Assembly: GCA_030425945.1 (NCBI GenBank) | Contig: JAUHZL010000008.1 | Coordinates: 1-21,786 of the forward strand | Source of the DNA: Alphaproteobacteria bacterium | GTDB lineage: Bacteria > Pseudomonadota > Alphaproteobacteria > Rhodobacterales > Rhodobacteraceae | Direction: 5' to 3' | DNA: 21,786 bases | Part shown: positions 1 to 8,007 of the stretch, piece by piece | Position numbering within the stretch: the stretch's first letter is position 1 | How the letters are laid out: each line of letters starts with the position of its first letter | Position numbers and translations under genes: made by a program | The notes under the pieces: model-generated | Told to the model about the DNA's origin: nothing | The model's input: only the letters and a program-made list of their open reading frames with translations | Database searches by the model: none

Positions 1-2158
1 ACGACACTGGGTTGTTCGCGGCCTCGCCCCACCAAAGATAGGTCGCCTCGAGATAGGCCCGCTGGATCGCGTCGTCCCGCCAGCCGCGGGAGAAGTAGGG
101 CACGAAGCTCTCGGAGGATTTCGGGTCGAAGAAGACGTTCGGCTGGTTCGTCCCGCGGTCGATGGCCGGGCATCCGAGCTCGGTTAACCAGATCGGCTTG
201 GATTGCGGCGCCCACGCGGTCGGCGTCCCGCTCTCCACCCCGGCGGGGCGGTCGTAATGCGCACTCGACCACCAGGCGCGGAGATCCTTGTAACGGAAGA
301 CCCACGGCTTGGCCGCCGCGCCGTCCGTGATCGCGGTTCGCACCTGAGCCGACCTGTCTGCCGCGCTGGCATAGAACCAGTCGAAGCCTTCACCGCCCGC
401 GATGTTCCCCTGCAGGTAAGCCCGGTCGTAGATCGCAGGCCAGCCCTCCTGCGCATCGGCATGCTCGAAGCCGTCCCGCCAGTCGGAGAGCGGCATGTAA
501 TTGTCGATGGCGACGAAATCGATCTCCGGATCGGCCCAGAGCGGGTCAAGATGAAAAAACACGTCGCCCGAGCCGTCGCCCGGCTGGTGCCCGAAATACT
601 CCGACCAGTCGGCTGCATAGCTGATTGCCGTGCCCGCCCCCAGAATGGAGCGCACGTCGGCCGCCAGATCGCGGAACGCTTGCACCGCAGGATACGCGCT
701 GGCACCAGAGCGTATCGTCGTCAGCCCGCGCATCTCGGTCCCGATCAGGAAGGCGTCGACCCCGCCGGCCGCGGCGCAGAGATGGGCGTAGTGCAGCACC
801 ATCCTCCGAAGCCCCCAGTCGTCCGCGGCACCGGTCCAGGAGACCGTCTCGCCGGAGATCGCGAAGTCGGACGGGCTGGCGCTGCCGAAGAAGTCCGCGA
901 CCTGGCCTGCCGCCGCGGCGGACTTGTCGACGCTGCCGGCGTAGCGCGCCGCGGGCGAGCACGTGATCCGGCCGCGCCATGGAAACACAGGCTGGCCGGT
1001 CTCGGCGGCGTTGTCGCTGTAGGGGTTTGGGAGCGTGTTGCCCGGCGGAACGTCCATCAGGAAGAACGGATAGAAGGTCACGCGCAGACCGCGGGCCTTC
1101 ATCTCCTTGATCGCCTGCACCACCGCGAAGTCGGCCGGCGTGCCGCCATAGACCGGCCTGTCCTGGTTGTCTCTGCTGACGAGATGGGCGGCGGCGCGCG
1201 AGACGCCGTTGACGCTCCACGTCTGCGGGTTCGTCGTCTTCTCGGGGACCTCGACCCCCGGCCGGATCGTGCAGTTGCCCACGCGCAGGTCGTTGCCGAA
1301 CCAGGCGACGACGAGGCTGACGCTCTCGACCTTCGGCGCCATGGCCTGCAGCCGGTCCAGCGCCACGACCATGTCGGCGGTTTCCGAGAGCGCGTTCAGG
1401 TTCTCCGGGGTCTGCGCGCCGCCGCTGCCTTTGCGGATACCGGTCGTGGCATAGGTGAACTCGCCCGAGGCCGGGATCATGGTGACGGCGCGGGTCAGAC
1501 CCTCGGCCGTGTCGGGATCGGCGAGTGGCCGGAACACCTCGAAGGAGAGCTGCGGCAGGCGGTTGCCGTAATTTGCGAGCGGCAGGTCCTCGAAGACCAA
1601 GTAGGCGGTGCCGCGATAGGCCGGCGTGTTCGCCGCGCCCATCTTCGCCGCGATGAACGGGTCGGCCGTCTGCGCCTCGTCGCCCGGATACCAGCGCCAG
1701 GTGATCCCTGCGGTGTCCATCAGCTTCCCGTCGGCCCAGATGCGCCCGATGCCTGTGATGGGCCCCTCGCAGAGCGCCACGGCGAAAGACGCGTAGTAGA
1801 GATACTCGGTCGTCTTGACCTTGCCGCCACCCCCGCCACCCTTGCCGCCGCCCTGCGTGGTGGTCTTCGTCTCTTCGCGGAAGTCGGTCGCCCAGATCAC
1901 GTTGCCGCCCAACCGCATGCGGCCATAGACGCGCGGGATCACGGCGCCCTCGGTGGACGAGGTAATCCGCAGGGAGTCCAGCCGCGGGCCCTCGATCCGC
2001 TGGGTCGGCGCGAGCGAGGACACGATCCAGCTGTCGACCACCGACCCGATTGTCGAGCCGACGAAGCCGCCGATGGTGGCGGCGCTGACGCCGAGGATGG
2101 CCCCACCGATCGAACCGCCGATGGCGGCGCCGGCCGCGCCGAGAACAAGGGTGGCCAT
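1..2158 (-). CDS. GTA-type megatron / host-specificity tail protein, TIM-barrel domain (partial, 3' end beyond window)
   Basis: A single frame stays open from the ATG at 2158 to the left edge, giving 719 visible residues with no stop. It begins with a Gly/Ala-rich hydrophobic segment (about residues 1-45), then has a Gly-rich linker (about 108-116). From about residue 285 it continues as a glycosidase-like TIM-barrel, with segments such as FGNDLRVGNC, DFVAIDNYMPLSDW and PIWLTELGCPAID, as in the GTA TIM-barrel-like domain (PF13547). In RcGTA the equivalent g15 product is about 1300 residues and forms the cell-contacting baseplate needle, so roughly half is visible here. It follows the NlpC/P60 gene by 9 nt with no obvious Shine-Dalgarno, suggesting translational coupling. 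The hydrolase fold may act on surface glycans; that is an inference, as catalytic residues were not assigned. Confidence 0.88.
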   Translation of the reverse strand, partial: MATLVLGAAGAAIGGSIGGAILGVSAATIGGFVGSTIGSVVDSWIVSSLAPTQRIEGPRLDSLRITSSTEGAVIPRVYGRMRLGGNVIWATDFREETKTTTQGGGKGGGGGGKVKTTEYLYYASFAVALCEGPITGIGRIWADGKLMDTAGITWRWYPGDEAQTADPFIAAKMGAANTPAYRGTAYLVFEDLPLANYGNRLPQLSFEVFRPLADPDTAEGLTRAVTMIPASGEFTYATTGIRKGSGGAQTPENLNALSETADMVVALDRLQAMAPKVESVSLVVAWFGNDLRVGNCTIRPGVEVPEKTTNPQTWSVNGVSRAAAHLVSRDNQDRPVYGGTPADFAVVQAIKEMKARGLRVTFYPFFLMDVPPGNTLPNPYSDNAAETGQPVFPWRGRITCSPAARYAGSVDKSAAAAGQVADFFGSASPSDFAISGETVSWTGAADDWGLRRMVLHYAHLCAAAGGVDAFLIGTEMRGLTTIRSGASAYPAVQAFRDLAADVRSILGAGTAISYAADWSEYFGHQPGDGSGDVFFHLDPLWADPEIDFVAIDNYMPLSDWRDGFEHADAQEGWPAIYDRAYLQGNIAGGEGFDWFYASAADRSAQVRTAITDGAAAKPWVFRYKDLRAWWSSAHYDRPAGVESGTPTAWAPQSKPIWLTELGCPAIDRGTNQPNVFFDPKSSESFVPYFSRGWRDDAIQRAYLEATYLWWGEAANNPVS

Positions 2159-2167
2159 GTCGGGGTC

Positions 2168-2602
2168 TCAGCGTTGCGGAAACAGGAAGGCGAAGGCGAT
2201 GCGCCGCCGCCAGGATTGCGTGAGCGGTTCCTCGATCACGCCGAGCCGCTCGTAGGCGTGGAGGAAGCTGTCGGGCCCGGTCAGGATCCCGACATGCTTG
2301 GCGATCGCGCGCGGCATCATCCGGAACAGCACCAGCGCGCCGGGACCGGCTTCGGCGGGCGACAACTCGATCATCATGCGCCGGGCACCCTCGGCCAACA
2401 CTTCGCGCGGGCCCGTCTCGCCCCAGTCGCGACTGTAGGGCGGGATCGGAAACGGCTCGGGACCGATGGCCTCGCGCCATACGCCGCGTGCGAGGCCGAG
2501 GCAGTCGCAGCCGACGCCGCGCAGGCTGGCCTGGTCGTGGTACGGCGTGCCGAGCCAGGCGCGCGCCGCGGCGATCACCCTGTCTGGATCGGCCGGCGTC
2601 AC
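2168..2602 (-). CDS. NlpC/P60 family tail-associated cell-wall peptidase (GTA g14-like)
   Basis: The 144-residue product has the NlpC/P60 signature: a catalytic cysteine in GCDCLGLARG (Cys34), a histidine in KHVGILTG (His103) and a further polar residue around His114. This matches the TIGR02219-type phage cell-wall peptidases of GTA-like baseplates, which cut peptide cross-links in murein during DNA delivery. The start is a GTG overlapping the stop of the hub gene (GTGA), the usual coupling in this operon. The order distal tail, hub, peptidase, megatron is the same as RcGTA g12-g15. Length is normal for the family and nothing looks broken. Confidence 0.92.
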   Translation of the reverse strand: MTPADPDRVIAAARAWLGTPYHDQASLRGVGCDCLGLARGVWREAIGPEPFPIPPYSRDWGETGPREVLAEGARRMMIELSPAEAGPGALVLFRMMPRAIAKHVGILTGPDSFLHAYERLGVIEEPLTQSWRRRIAFAFLFPQR

Positions 2603-3483
2603 AGCACGCCCCCGTCGTGACCGCCGTCCTTCGTCGCGTAGCGCAGGATCGTGTCTTGGCCCGGGATGTGCGGGAAGCCGCGGAAGTTGGCCGTGTTGGC
2701 GAACTTCGCCCCGCAGGACTCGATCCGCTTGTCGCAGCCCGCACGGATGGTGAAGCCGTCGCCCTCGGCGATCGCGCGCACCGGCGCCTCGAGCAGGGAG
2801 AGGATCGCGACGCCATCGGTCACGTCATGGCCCAACACCTCGGTGCGCCGCCCCGCATTCGCGCCGCTCGTCCAGTCCAGCGTGCCGAAGGTGAACCAGC
2901 CGGCCTCGAAGCCACCGAGACCGGAGGCGGTGAAGGCCCGGTCGCGCAGGAGATCGATTACGGCGCCCGCGCCCTTGTAGGCCGGATCCTCGAGATCGAC
3001 GCCGCAACGCGCGTCGCCAAGCGCGGCATCGCAGGTCGCCTGGAAGGTCCGCCCGACCGTCTGACCCAGCACATGCGCGAGCGAGCGCACCTCCGCCACG
3101 AAGGCGAGCCGCCCGCGCCGGATCTGGCCGATGGCCCCGCGCCGCATCAGCAAGCGCTGGACCGTGTCGGCCCAGTTCACCCGCCAGACCTCGACCTCGG
3201 CGTTGTCCCAGCGGCCGTCGAGAATGTCGGTCTCGGTGATCCGGTCCGAGGTCAGCACCCCCTCGGCGTCCTGCGCATCGACCGACAGGTCCGAACCAGA
3301 ACGGACCTCCGAGGCGGTCAGCCCGCTCTCAGGCTCGAAGTCGGTCCCGTCGAAGTTGAGCGTCCGGTCGTGGTCGGTGAAGCCGAAGATGACGCCATCG
3401 GCGCGGGTGATCCGCCAGCACCACGCGAGCGTCGTCGTGCCATCGTGGAGATGGGCCTGCAAGGCGGGGTCGAGCGACTTCAT
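2599..3483 (-). CDS. DUF2163 tail hub protein (GTA g13-like)
   Basis: The 294-residue protein starts MKSLDPALQAHL and ends with the C-terminal block typical of DUF2163/BR0599-type phage proteins (CDKRIESCGAKF then NFRGFPHIPG). Four cysteines, at about residues 151, 160, 250 and 257, are spaced as in the RcGTA hub protein, which is reported to bind an iron-sulfur cluster; binding here is inferred. The role is to close the tail tube at the baseplate and connect the distal tail ring to the megatron. The open frame extends upstream to 3666, but the extra 61 residues are Arg-rich shadow of the preceding gene. The ATG at 3483 overlaps the DUF2460 stop as ATGA, which fixes the start. Confidence 0.92.
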   Translation of the reverse strand: MKSLDPALQAHLHDGTTTLAWCWRITRADGVIFGFTDHDRTLNFDGTDFEPESGLTASEVRSGSDLSVDAQDAEGVLTSDRITETDILDGRWDNAEVEVWRVNWADTVQRLLMRRGAIGQIRRGRLAFVAEVRSLAHVLGQTVGRTFQATCDAALGDARCGVDLEDPAYKGAGAVIDLLRDRAFTASGLGGFEAGWFTFGTLDWTSGANAGRRTEVLGHDVTDGVAILSLLEAPVRAIAEGDGFTIRAGCDKRIESCGAKFANTANFRGFPHIPGQDTILRYATKDGGHDGGVL

Positions 3484-4106
3484 CGCCGGATCTCCAGAAG
3501 CGGGATGGAGGTGATCGAGCCGAGCCGCTCGAGGTCGAGCGTCACGTCGAGCGCGTCGGTGTCGAAGCGCACCGGCACGTCGAAGGCGAAGCCTGCGGTC
3601 ACGGCGACGCCCTCGGCGGGCGCGCTGTCGAAGGTGACCACTCCGGTGGTCATGTCGACGGACCACCCGCTGGGCTGTTCGGCACCATCGAGCGCGACGC
3701 GCACCGTGTCGGCGACCGGCTTTGTGATCGTTCGGGTCCAGGTCTGGCTGCCCGAGGCGTAGCGCTTGACCAGCTGGAAAGCGGTGGTCGTGCCATCCCC
3801 GGTGCCGATGGCCTGATCGGTGGGCGATGGCGCGCCCGAAGGGAGGCAGGACTTGTGGTCGCCCCAGTCCTTGAAGCGGAAGCCATACAGGCGGCCATTG
3901 CGCGCCTCGAAGAAGGCGACCACTGCCGCCAAATCGTCCGCGCGGCGGATGCCGTAAGCGACATCATAGCGACGGCGCGAATTGGCCCAGCTGGCGTTGC
4001 GTTCCTCGTCGCCGGAGGCAAGCTCGACGATCTGCGTGCGCCGCTCCGGCCCACCGCGCGCGCCACGGCTGATATCGTCCGGAAACCGAACCTCGTGAAA
4101 GGCCAT
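3480..4106 (-). CDS. DUF2460 distal tail protein (GTA g12-like)
   Basis: The 208-residue protein begins MAFHEVRFPDDISRGARGG, the hallmark opening of DUF2460 (TIGR02217) proteins, and contains the conserved RNGRLYGFRFKDWGDHK segment (about residues 69-85). In RcGTA the homologue forms the distal tail ring linking the tube to the hub. I chose the ATG at 4106 rather than the in-frame TTG at 4109, because family members start with MAFHEV and a GGAGC sequence lies just upstream. It is coupled by ATGA overlap to the hub gene. The gene normally directly upstream would be the tape measure; here an oppositely oriented LysE gene has come between them. Confidence 0.92.
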   Translation of the reverse strand: MAFHEVRFPDDISRGARGGPERRTQIVELASGDEERNASWANSRRRYDVAYGIRRADDLAAVVAFFEARNGRLYGFRFKDWGDHKSCLPSGAPSPTDQAIGTGDGTTTAFQLVKRYASGSQTWTRTITKPVADTVRVALDGAEQPSGWSVDMTTGVVTFDSAPAEGVAVTAGFAFDVPVRFDTDALDVTLDLERLGSITSIPLLEIRR

Positions 4107-4234
4107 CAAGAGCTCCGATTTGGGACTTTCATTGTGGGGTCAACGCGGCAGACGGGCCTGAACCGGCGAGGGCCTCGCGAACGGAAGCGATAGTGTTTCG
4201 GACCGACATCACGCTTCAGCATGAAACGGGTCGC

Positions 4235-4268
4235 TTTACGGAAGTGATCGGACGGATAGTCCCGTAAA
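4235..4268 (+). promoter_or_regulatory. 7-bp inverted repeat upstream of the LysE gene (possible operator)
   Basis: TTTACGG at 4235-4241 and CCGTAAA at 4262-4268 are perfect complements separated by 20 nt, ending 6 nt before the Shine-Dalgarno of the LysE gene. The position fits a repressor or activator operator, or a weak leader hairpin. No convincing -35/-10 pair was identified, so the promoter itself is not called. Confidence 0.35.
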
Positions 4269-4274
4269 TTCAAC

Positions 4275-4279
4275 GGAGG
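4275..4279 (+). promoter_or_regulatory. Ribosome binding site of the LysE-family gene
   Basis: GGAGG lies 8 nt before the ATG at 4288. A strong stand-alone site fits an independently expressed cargo gene, unlike the overlapping starts of the phage operon on the other strand. Confidence 0.75.
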
Positions 4280-4287
4280 CGAACCGC

Positions 4288-4884
4288 ATGATCGAGCTCA
4301 CCATAGCACTCATTCTGTTTCTTTTCCCGCTCGCCTACAGTCCTGGACCTGGCAATATGTTCTTTGCAGCCATCGGTGGGCGGTTCGGTTTACGGGCATC
4401 TGCCCCCGCAACAATCGGGTATCATCTGGCCACTTTTGCCGTGACAGCCGCAATCGGCTTCGGCTTTGCCGGTGTCGCTCGCATGAGCACCGAGGTTTTC
4501 GACCTAATGCGTTATCTCGGGTCGGCTTATATTCTCTGGCTTGCGCTAAAATTCCTGCGTGCCGGCGCTACCGACGACGGCAAGGATGCTCGTCGCGCTA
4601 CTGTGATGGACGGTGCAATCCTGCTGCTTCTGAATCCAAAGGCATATCTGATCATCGCATTGATGTTCACTCAGTTCCTTCAGGCCAACTCCAATTCTGG
4701 AGCCGGGCTCGTTTTCTGGATCACAAGCGTTTTCACGCTGAACAACTTTGTTGCTTTCACAGTGTGGACGATTGCAGGCGACGTGCTGATGCGACGGTTC
4801 AGGAGCGAAGACAGCGCTCGCCCCTTGAATATCGCTTCTGGATTGATGCTTGCTGCCGTAGCGATCTGGATTGTCCTTCAATGA
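4288..4884 (+). CDS. LysE/RhtB family amino-acid exporter (moron)
   Basis: The 198-residue, very hydrophobic protein carries the family signature YSPGPGNMFFAA near residue 17 and about six membrane-spanning stretches (roughly 1-25, 38-65, 70-92, 112-135, 143-165, 178-197). LysE/RhtB proteins export amino acids or related metabolites across the inner membrane; the substrate cannot be predicted from sequence. The gene is on the plus strand, opposite to all surrounding phage genes. It fits neatly between the tape measure stop (9 nt away) and the distal tail gene. Its codons are visibly less GC-biased than its neighbours. It is full length and has its own ribosome binding site, so it is probably expressed in the lysogen rather than as part of the late operon. 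Confidence 0.9.
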   Translation: MIELTIALILFLFPLAYSPGPGNMFFAAIGGRFGLRASAPATIGYHLATFAVTAAIGFGFAGVARMSTEVFDLMRYLGSAYILWLALKFLRAGATDDGKDARRATVMDGAILLLLNPKAYLIIALMFTQFLQANSNSGAGLVFWITSVFTLNNFVAFTVWTIAGDVLMRRFRSEDSARPLNIASGLMLAAVAIWIVLQ

Positions 4885-4893
4885 CTAAACGGT

Positions 4894-7350
4894 TCAGAGC
4901 CCCCTCCGCCCAAGGGACACGGCGCGTGCGACATCGGCCGCGACCTGCGTGCGGGACTGCCGGAAGCTCTCGGCGTCGCGCGCCATGATGGTGACGTTGA
5001 CGCCACCTCCGCCGTAGGCCTGCGCCTCGCGCCGCGACAACACGCGCTCGCCGCGCTGCAGGATCGCCGGCACCTCGTCGTGGCGAAGCCCGGCGATGCC
5101 GCCAGCGTGCATCCTCGGCGCGCTGGCGAAGGCCATCGCTGGAACCGCCCGCATCGACGAAGCAGCGCCGACGATACCACCGCGGTGGAGCACTGGTCGC
5201 GGAACCGGCGCTGGCGAAGTCATCGGCGCGGCCGAACCGAGCAGTGCGCCGAACGCGCCAGTGAAGATTCCCGAAAGTGCGTTGGCGATCGGCCCGAGGA
5301 TGAACCGCCGCGCCGCCAGCTGGGCGAGGTCGGCCAGCAGCGAGGTGACGAGATCGCGGAAGTTCAGCTTGCCGGTCTTCACGAACTGGCCCACCGCTTT
5401 CTCGGCCGACTGGAAGGCGCTCACGAGACTCTGGCCGATATCGCCACCGGTCTCGCGGGCCTTGCTGGCGTAGTCGGAGAGCGCGGCGGTGACCGCCTGC
5501 CAGCCGCTGACCGCGGTCTCCACATTGGGCTGGGCTGCAGCTGCGGCAGCACCCGCGGCGGAACCGGCATCGGTCGCAGCCTGTCCGGCATCGTCGAGCG
5601 CGGTCTCGAACCGCTCCGCCGCGGCCGTGGCCTCGGCGAGCGCATCGGCGCCGTCCTCGTCATTGCCGCGCACCGCATCCCGCAGCGCATGCCAGCTTTC
5701 GAGGGGCGCGCTGGCACCTTCCGCCAGATCGCGCGCCGCACCACGGTAGACATTCGCGGACTCGAGCGCGCGGTTCGCCGCCTCGACCAGACCAAGATCG
5801 GGAGCGGTGAGCGGGTTGTCCTCGAAGGCCCGGTCGAAGGCCGCCTGCGCCGCCGTCGTGGCAGCACTGGCCGCACCCTCGAAGCGGTTCTCGATCTCGC
5901 CGAGGTCGAGGTCGGGCACCAGCGAGATGCGGCGCTCGGAGCCAAGCGCTTCCAGCCCCAGGTTGATGCCGCCGATGAAGCCATTGATGCGGGCGACCAC
6001 GCCGTTCAGCATCGCCTCGACGCCGTCGATCAGGCTGTTGGCCGCCTGGAACGCCAGATCGCCGATGGCGGCGGGCAGCAGGCCCCAGATCGCCTTGATC
6101 GCCTCGTAGGCGCCTTCGAACGTGTTCGCGGCGGTGTTGCCGAAGCCCACCACGCTCTCGATGGCGCCTTGCATGCCCGAGGCGGCGTCGGCCTTCAGGT
6201 CGAAGAACATCGCCGTTGCGGCGGCACCCGCCGCAGCGGCGCCCATGCGGATCCGCTCCCAGACCTCGACCGCGAGATTCTTCAGGAGCGACATGGCCTC
6301 GCCAAAGCCGACGGCACCAGAGACGAGGCGGGTGAACTGGTAGACGAGCTCGCCCGCGCCGACGATCAGCGCCCCGATGCCGGTGCGGATCAGCGCTCCG
6401 CGCAGGACGACCAGCGCCGTGGCGAGGCCACGGACCGAGAGAGCCGCAGCGGCCATCCCCGCCACCCAGCGACCGGCGAGGAAGGCTGCGAAAGTGGCGG
6501 CGTATGTCGTCAGGCGGCCGATGTTGTCGAAGAGACCGCGGATCGCGATGCCGAGCGGACCGGTCCGGCTGGCGACCGCCGCCATCGCGTCTGCGACGGC
6601 TTCGAGCGCAGGCGCGGCGGCGACGGCCAGCTGGTTCGACAGCCCGCGCCAGATCAGCCCGAGCCGAGAGATCGCGTCGTTCGTGCGCTCGATCTGGTCG
6701 GCGTCCTGCTCCGACACGATGACGCCGAAAACCCGCACGTCCTCCGTCGCCTGGCGCAGCGTCGCGGTGTCGATCCGCGACATGGCGATGGAGCCTTCCT
6801 CGCCGAAGAGCTGACCCGCGACGGCCGCGCGCTCGGCGGCGGGCACGAAGCTCTCGATGGCGGCGTTGATCGCGCCCACGCGCTGGTCCAACGGCAGGGC
6901 GATCAGCTCGTTGGCCGAAAGCCCCAGCCGATCGAGCGCGTCGGCGGCGGGGCCGGTCCCGGCGGCCGCCTGGCTGAGACGGCGCGTCAGATCCTTCGTC
7001 GCCTGCTCGATGCCGGACATCGACACGCCCGCCAACGCGCCCGCGCGCTCCAGCGTCTGGATCGAGCCGACGGTGGTGCCGAGGGACTGCGCCAGCTTCG
7101 CCTGCGCATCGACCGTCTGCAGGCCGGAGCGGACCATGGCAACGCCGGCAGCCGTGGCGGCAGCGACCGCAGCTGCAGCCGCCACGCGCACTCGGCGTGC
7201 GAAACCGGCGAGCCGGGCGTTGGCCGCCTCCATCTCGCGGCTGAGCCGGCCGAAGCCACGCGACCCGGCTTCGCCCACGCCTTCCAGTTCGGCGCGCACC
7301 TGCCGTCCGCCCACGGCCGCGAGGCGGACGCTGACTCTCTTCTCAGCCAT
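4894..7350 (-). CDS. Tail tape measure protein
   Basis: The 818-residue protein opens MAEKRVSVRLAAVGG and has an Ala-rich helical N-terminal region, hydrophobic stretches around residues 280-340, and long Ala/Glu-rich helices in the second half. It ends with the typical tape-measure C-terminus (HRGGIVGAA, MHAGGIAGLRHDEVPAILQRGE). Such proteins set tail length and are ejected with the DNA. It starts inside the stop of the frameshifted tail chaperone (8-nt overlap), the classic chaperone-tape measure order. At roughly 800 residues it predicts a long flexible (siphovirus) tail. The gene downstream in the operon should be the distal tail protein, from which it is now separated by the LysE insertion. 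Confidence 0.92.
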   Translation of the reverse strand: MAEKRVSVRLAAVGGRQVRAELEGVGEAGSRGFGRLSREMEAANARLAGFARRVRVAAAAAVAAATAAGVAMVRSGLQTVDAQAKLAQSLGTTVGSIQTLERAGALAGVSMSGIEQATKDLTRRLSQAAAGTGPAADALDRLGLSANELIALPLDQRVGAINAAIESFVPAAERAAVAGQLFGEEGSIAMSRIDTATLRQATEDVRVFGVIVSEQDADQIERTNDAISRLGLIWRGLSNQLAVAAAPALEAVADAMAAVASRTGPLGIAIRGLFDNIGRLTTYAATFAAFLAGRWVAGMAAAALSVRGLATALVVLRGALIRTGIGALIVGAGELVYQFTRLVSGAVGFGEAMSLLKNLAVEVWERIRMGAAAAGAAATAMFFDLKADAASGMQGAIESVVGFGNTAANTFEGAYEAIKAIWGLLPAAIGDLAFQAANSLIDGVEAMLNGVVARINGFIGGINLGLEALGSERRISLVPDLDLGEIENRFEGAASAATTAAQAAFDRAFEDNPLTAPDLGLVEAANRALESANVYRGAARDLAEGASAPLESWHALRDAVRGNDEDGADALAEATAAAERFETALDDAGQAATDAGSAAGAAAAAAQPNVETAVSGWQAVTAALSDYASKARETGGDIGQSLVSAFQSAEKAVGQFVKTGKLNFRDLVTSLLADLAQLAARRFILGPIANALSGIFTGAFGALLGSAAPMTSPAPVPRPVLHRGGIVGAASSMRAVPAMAFASAPRMHAGGIAGLRHDEVPAILQRGERVLSRREAQAYGGGGVNVTIMARDAESFRQSRTQVAADVARAVSLGRRGL

Positions 7351-8007
7351 GGGAGGTTTCCATCTGTTCGTTGAGCTTGGCGACCATCACCGCTTCGATG
7401 ACGGGCAGCAGTTCGGCCATGGCGAGCGGCGGCACGCCGAGCGCATCACCGAGCGCGAGCGCCGCCGACATGTCCCAGCCGATCACCGCGCCGGGCAGGA
7501 CACGGAGCTGACCGCCGAGGCGGCCGACCAGGTCCCAGACCTGCCAACCCTCCGGAGTTTCCGGACGGTTCAGCCGCGCCGGGCAGTCCGGGCAGGTTTT
7601 CGCGCAGGCTTCGCAGTATCGGTCGCCCCCGCCGAAGGACCAGTCGGCGAGAGCGCGGAGACGTTTTTTTCCTGTTGCAGCAGCAGGCCCTTGGAGACGT
7701 AGGTCAGCTGGAAGGCCTCGAAGATCGGCCAGACGTCGAGCAGCGCGTCGATGGCCTCGGGGCCCGGGTCGATCGCGTTGCCGTCGGCGTCGCCCACGCC
7801 CTCCCAAGCGAGCACCGCCCGCCGCGCGAGCGCCTTGGCGAAGGCGACGGCGCGTTCCTCGTCCGATGCCTCCTCCGGCACGGCTTCGACGGCGGGATCG
7901 CTGCGCGTCGCCACCATCAGGGCGGTGGTCAGGGGGCGCAGCTGCACCCGCACACCAGGCGAGAGGTCATGCCAGCGCGGCGCGTTTGTCAGGTCGAGCG
8001 TGAGCAT
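7343..8007 (-). CDS. Tail assembly chaperone, long form made by -1 frameshift (gpGT-like)
   Basis: The upstream frame (start 8007) and a second frame that ends at 7343 meet at the run GGAAAAAAAC. A -1 slip on A_AAA_AAC at 7664-7670 joins them as ...LLLQQEKK then RLRALADW..., giving a product of about 221 residues. The extra domain (about 108 residues) contains a CEAC-x4-CPDC cluster that looks like a small zinc site, then WQVWDLVGRLGGQLRV and a helical C-terminus. This is the arrangement of lambda G/GT: a short and a long chaperone from one start, with the long form recruiting tape measure and tube subunits. The long frame has no plausible start of its own near the junction and reads sensibly only from the slip site. 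Efficiency cannot be judged from sequence. Confidence 0.75.
7570..8007 (-). CDS. Tail assembly chaperone, short form (gpG-like)
   Basis: The 145-residue product begins MLTLDLTNAPRWHDL and is translated without shifting to the stop at 7570. It is a small, acidic, helical protein directly after the tail tube gene (TGATG, 1-nt overlap) and before the tape measure, which is the invariant chaperone position in siphophages. After the slippery site the zero frame adds about 33 low-complexity residues (SPTGPSAGATDTAKPARKPA), a typical disposable tail when the -1 product is the functional extension. Identity rests on gene order plus the frameshift signal more than on any strong motif. Confidence 0.8.
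   Translation of the reverse strand: MLTLDLTNAPRWHDLSPGVRVQLRPLTTALMVATRSDPAVEAVPEEASDEERAVAFAKALARRAVLAWEGVGDADGNAIDPGPEAIDALLDVWPIFEAFQLTYVSKGLLLQQEKNVSALSPTGPSAGATDTAKPARKPARTARRG
7664..7670 (-). promoter_or_regulatory. Programmed -1 ribosomal frameshift site (A_AAA_AAC)
   Basis: On the minus strand the zero-frame codons are CAG GAA AAA AAC GTC, containing the heptamer A AAA AAC (X XXY YYZ rule). Slipping back one base continues the reading as CGT CTC CGC, which enters the second chaperone frame. The A7 run stands out in an otherwise very GC-rich gene, suggesting selection. A downstream GC-rich stem is plausible but was not resolved by eye. Confidence 0.75.

Noticed and set aside
1860..1900. 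Gly-rich coding repeat considered as a DNA repeat or CRISPR-like array
   Set aside because: It is a short glycine linker in the megatron gene. No spaced direct repeats of CRISPR type occur anywhere in the window.
203..2620. Long plus-strand open frame (about 805 codons) and a minus-strand open frame 546-2816
   Set aside because: Both are Arg/Ala/Pro-rich shadows of the megatron, peptidase and hub genes. The true frame, which runs off the left edge, has coherent domains and motifs.
5080..7374. Plus-strand open frame of about 764 codons opposite the tape measure
   Set aside because: Shadow of the tape measure gene; low-complexity Arg/Gly/Asp composition and no ribosome binding site.
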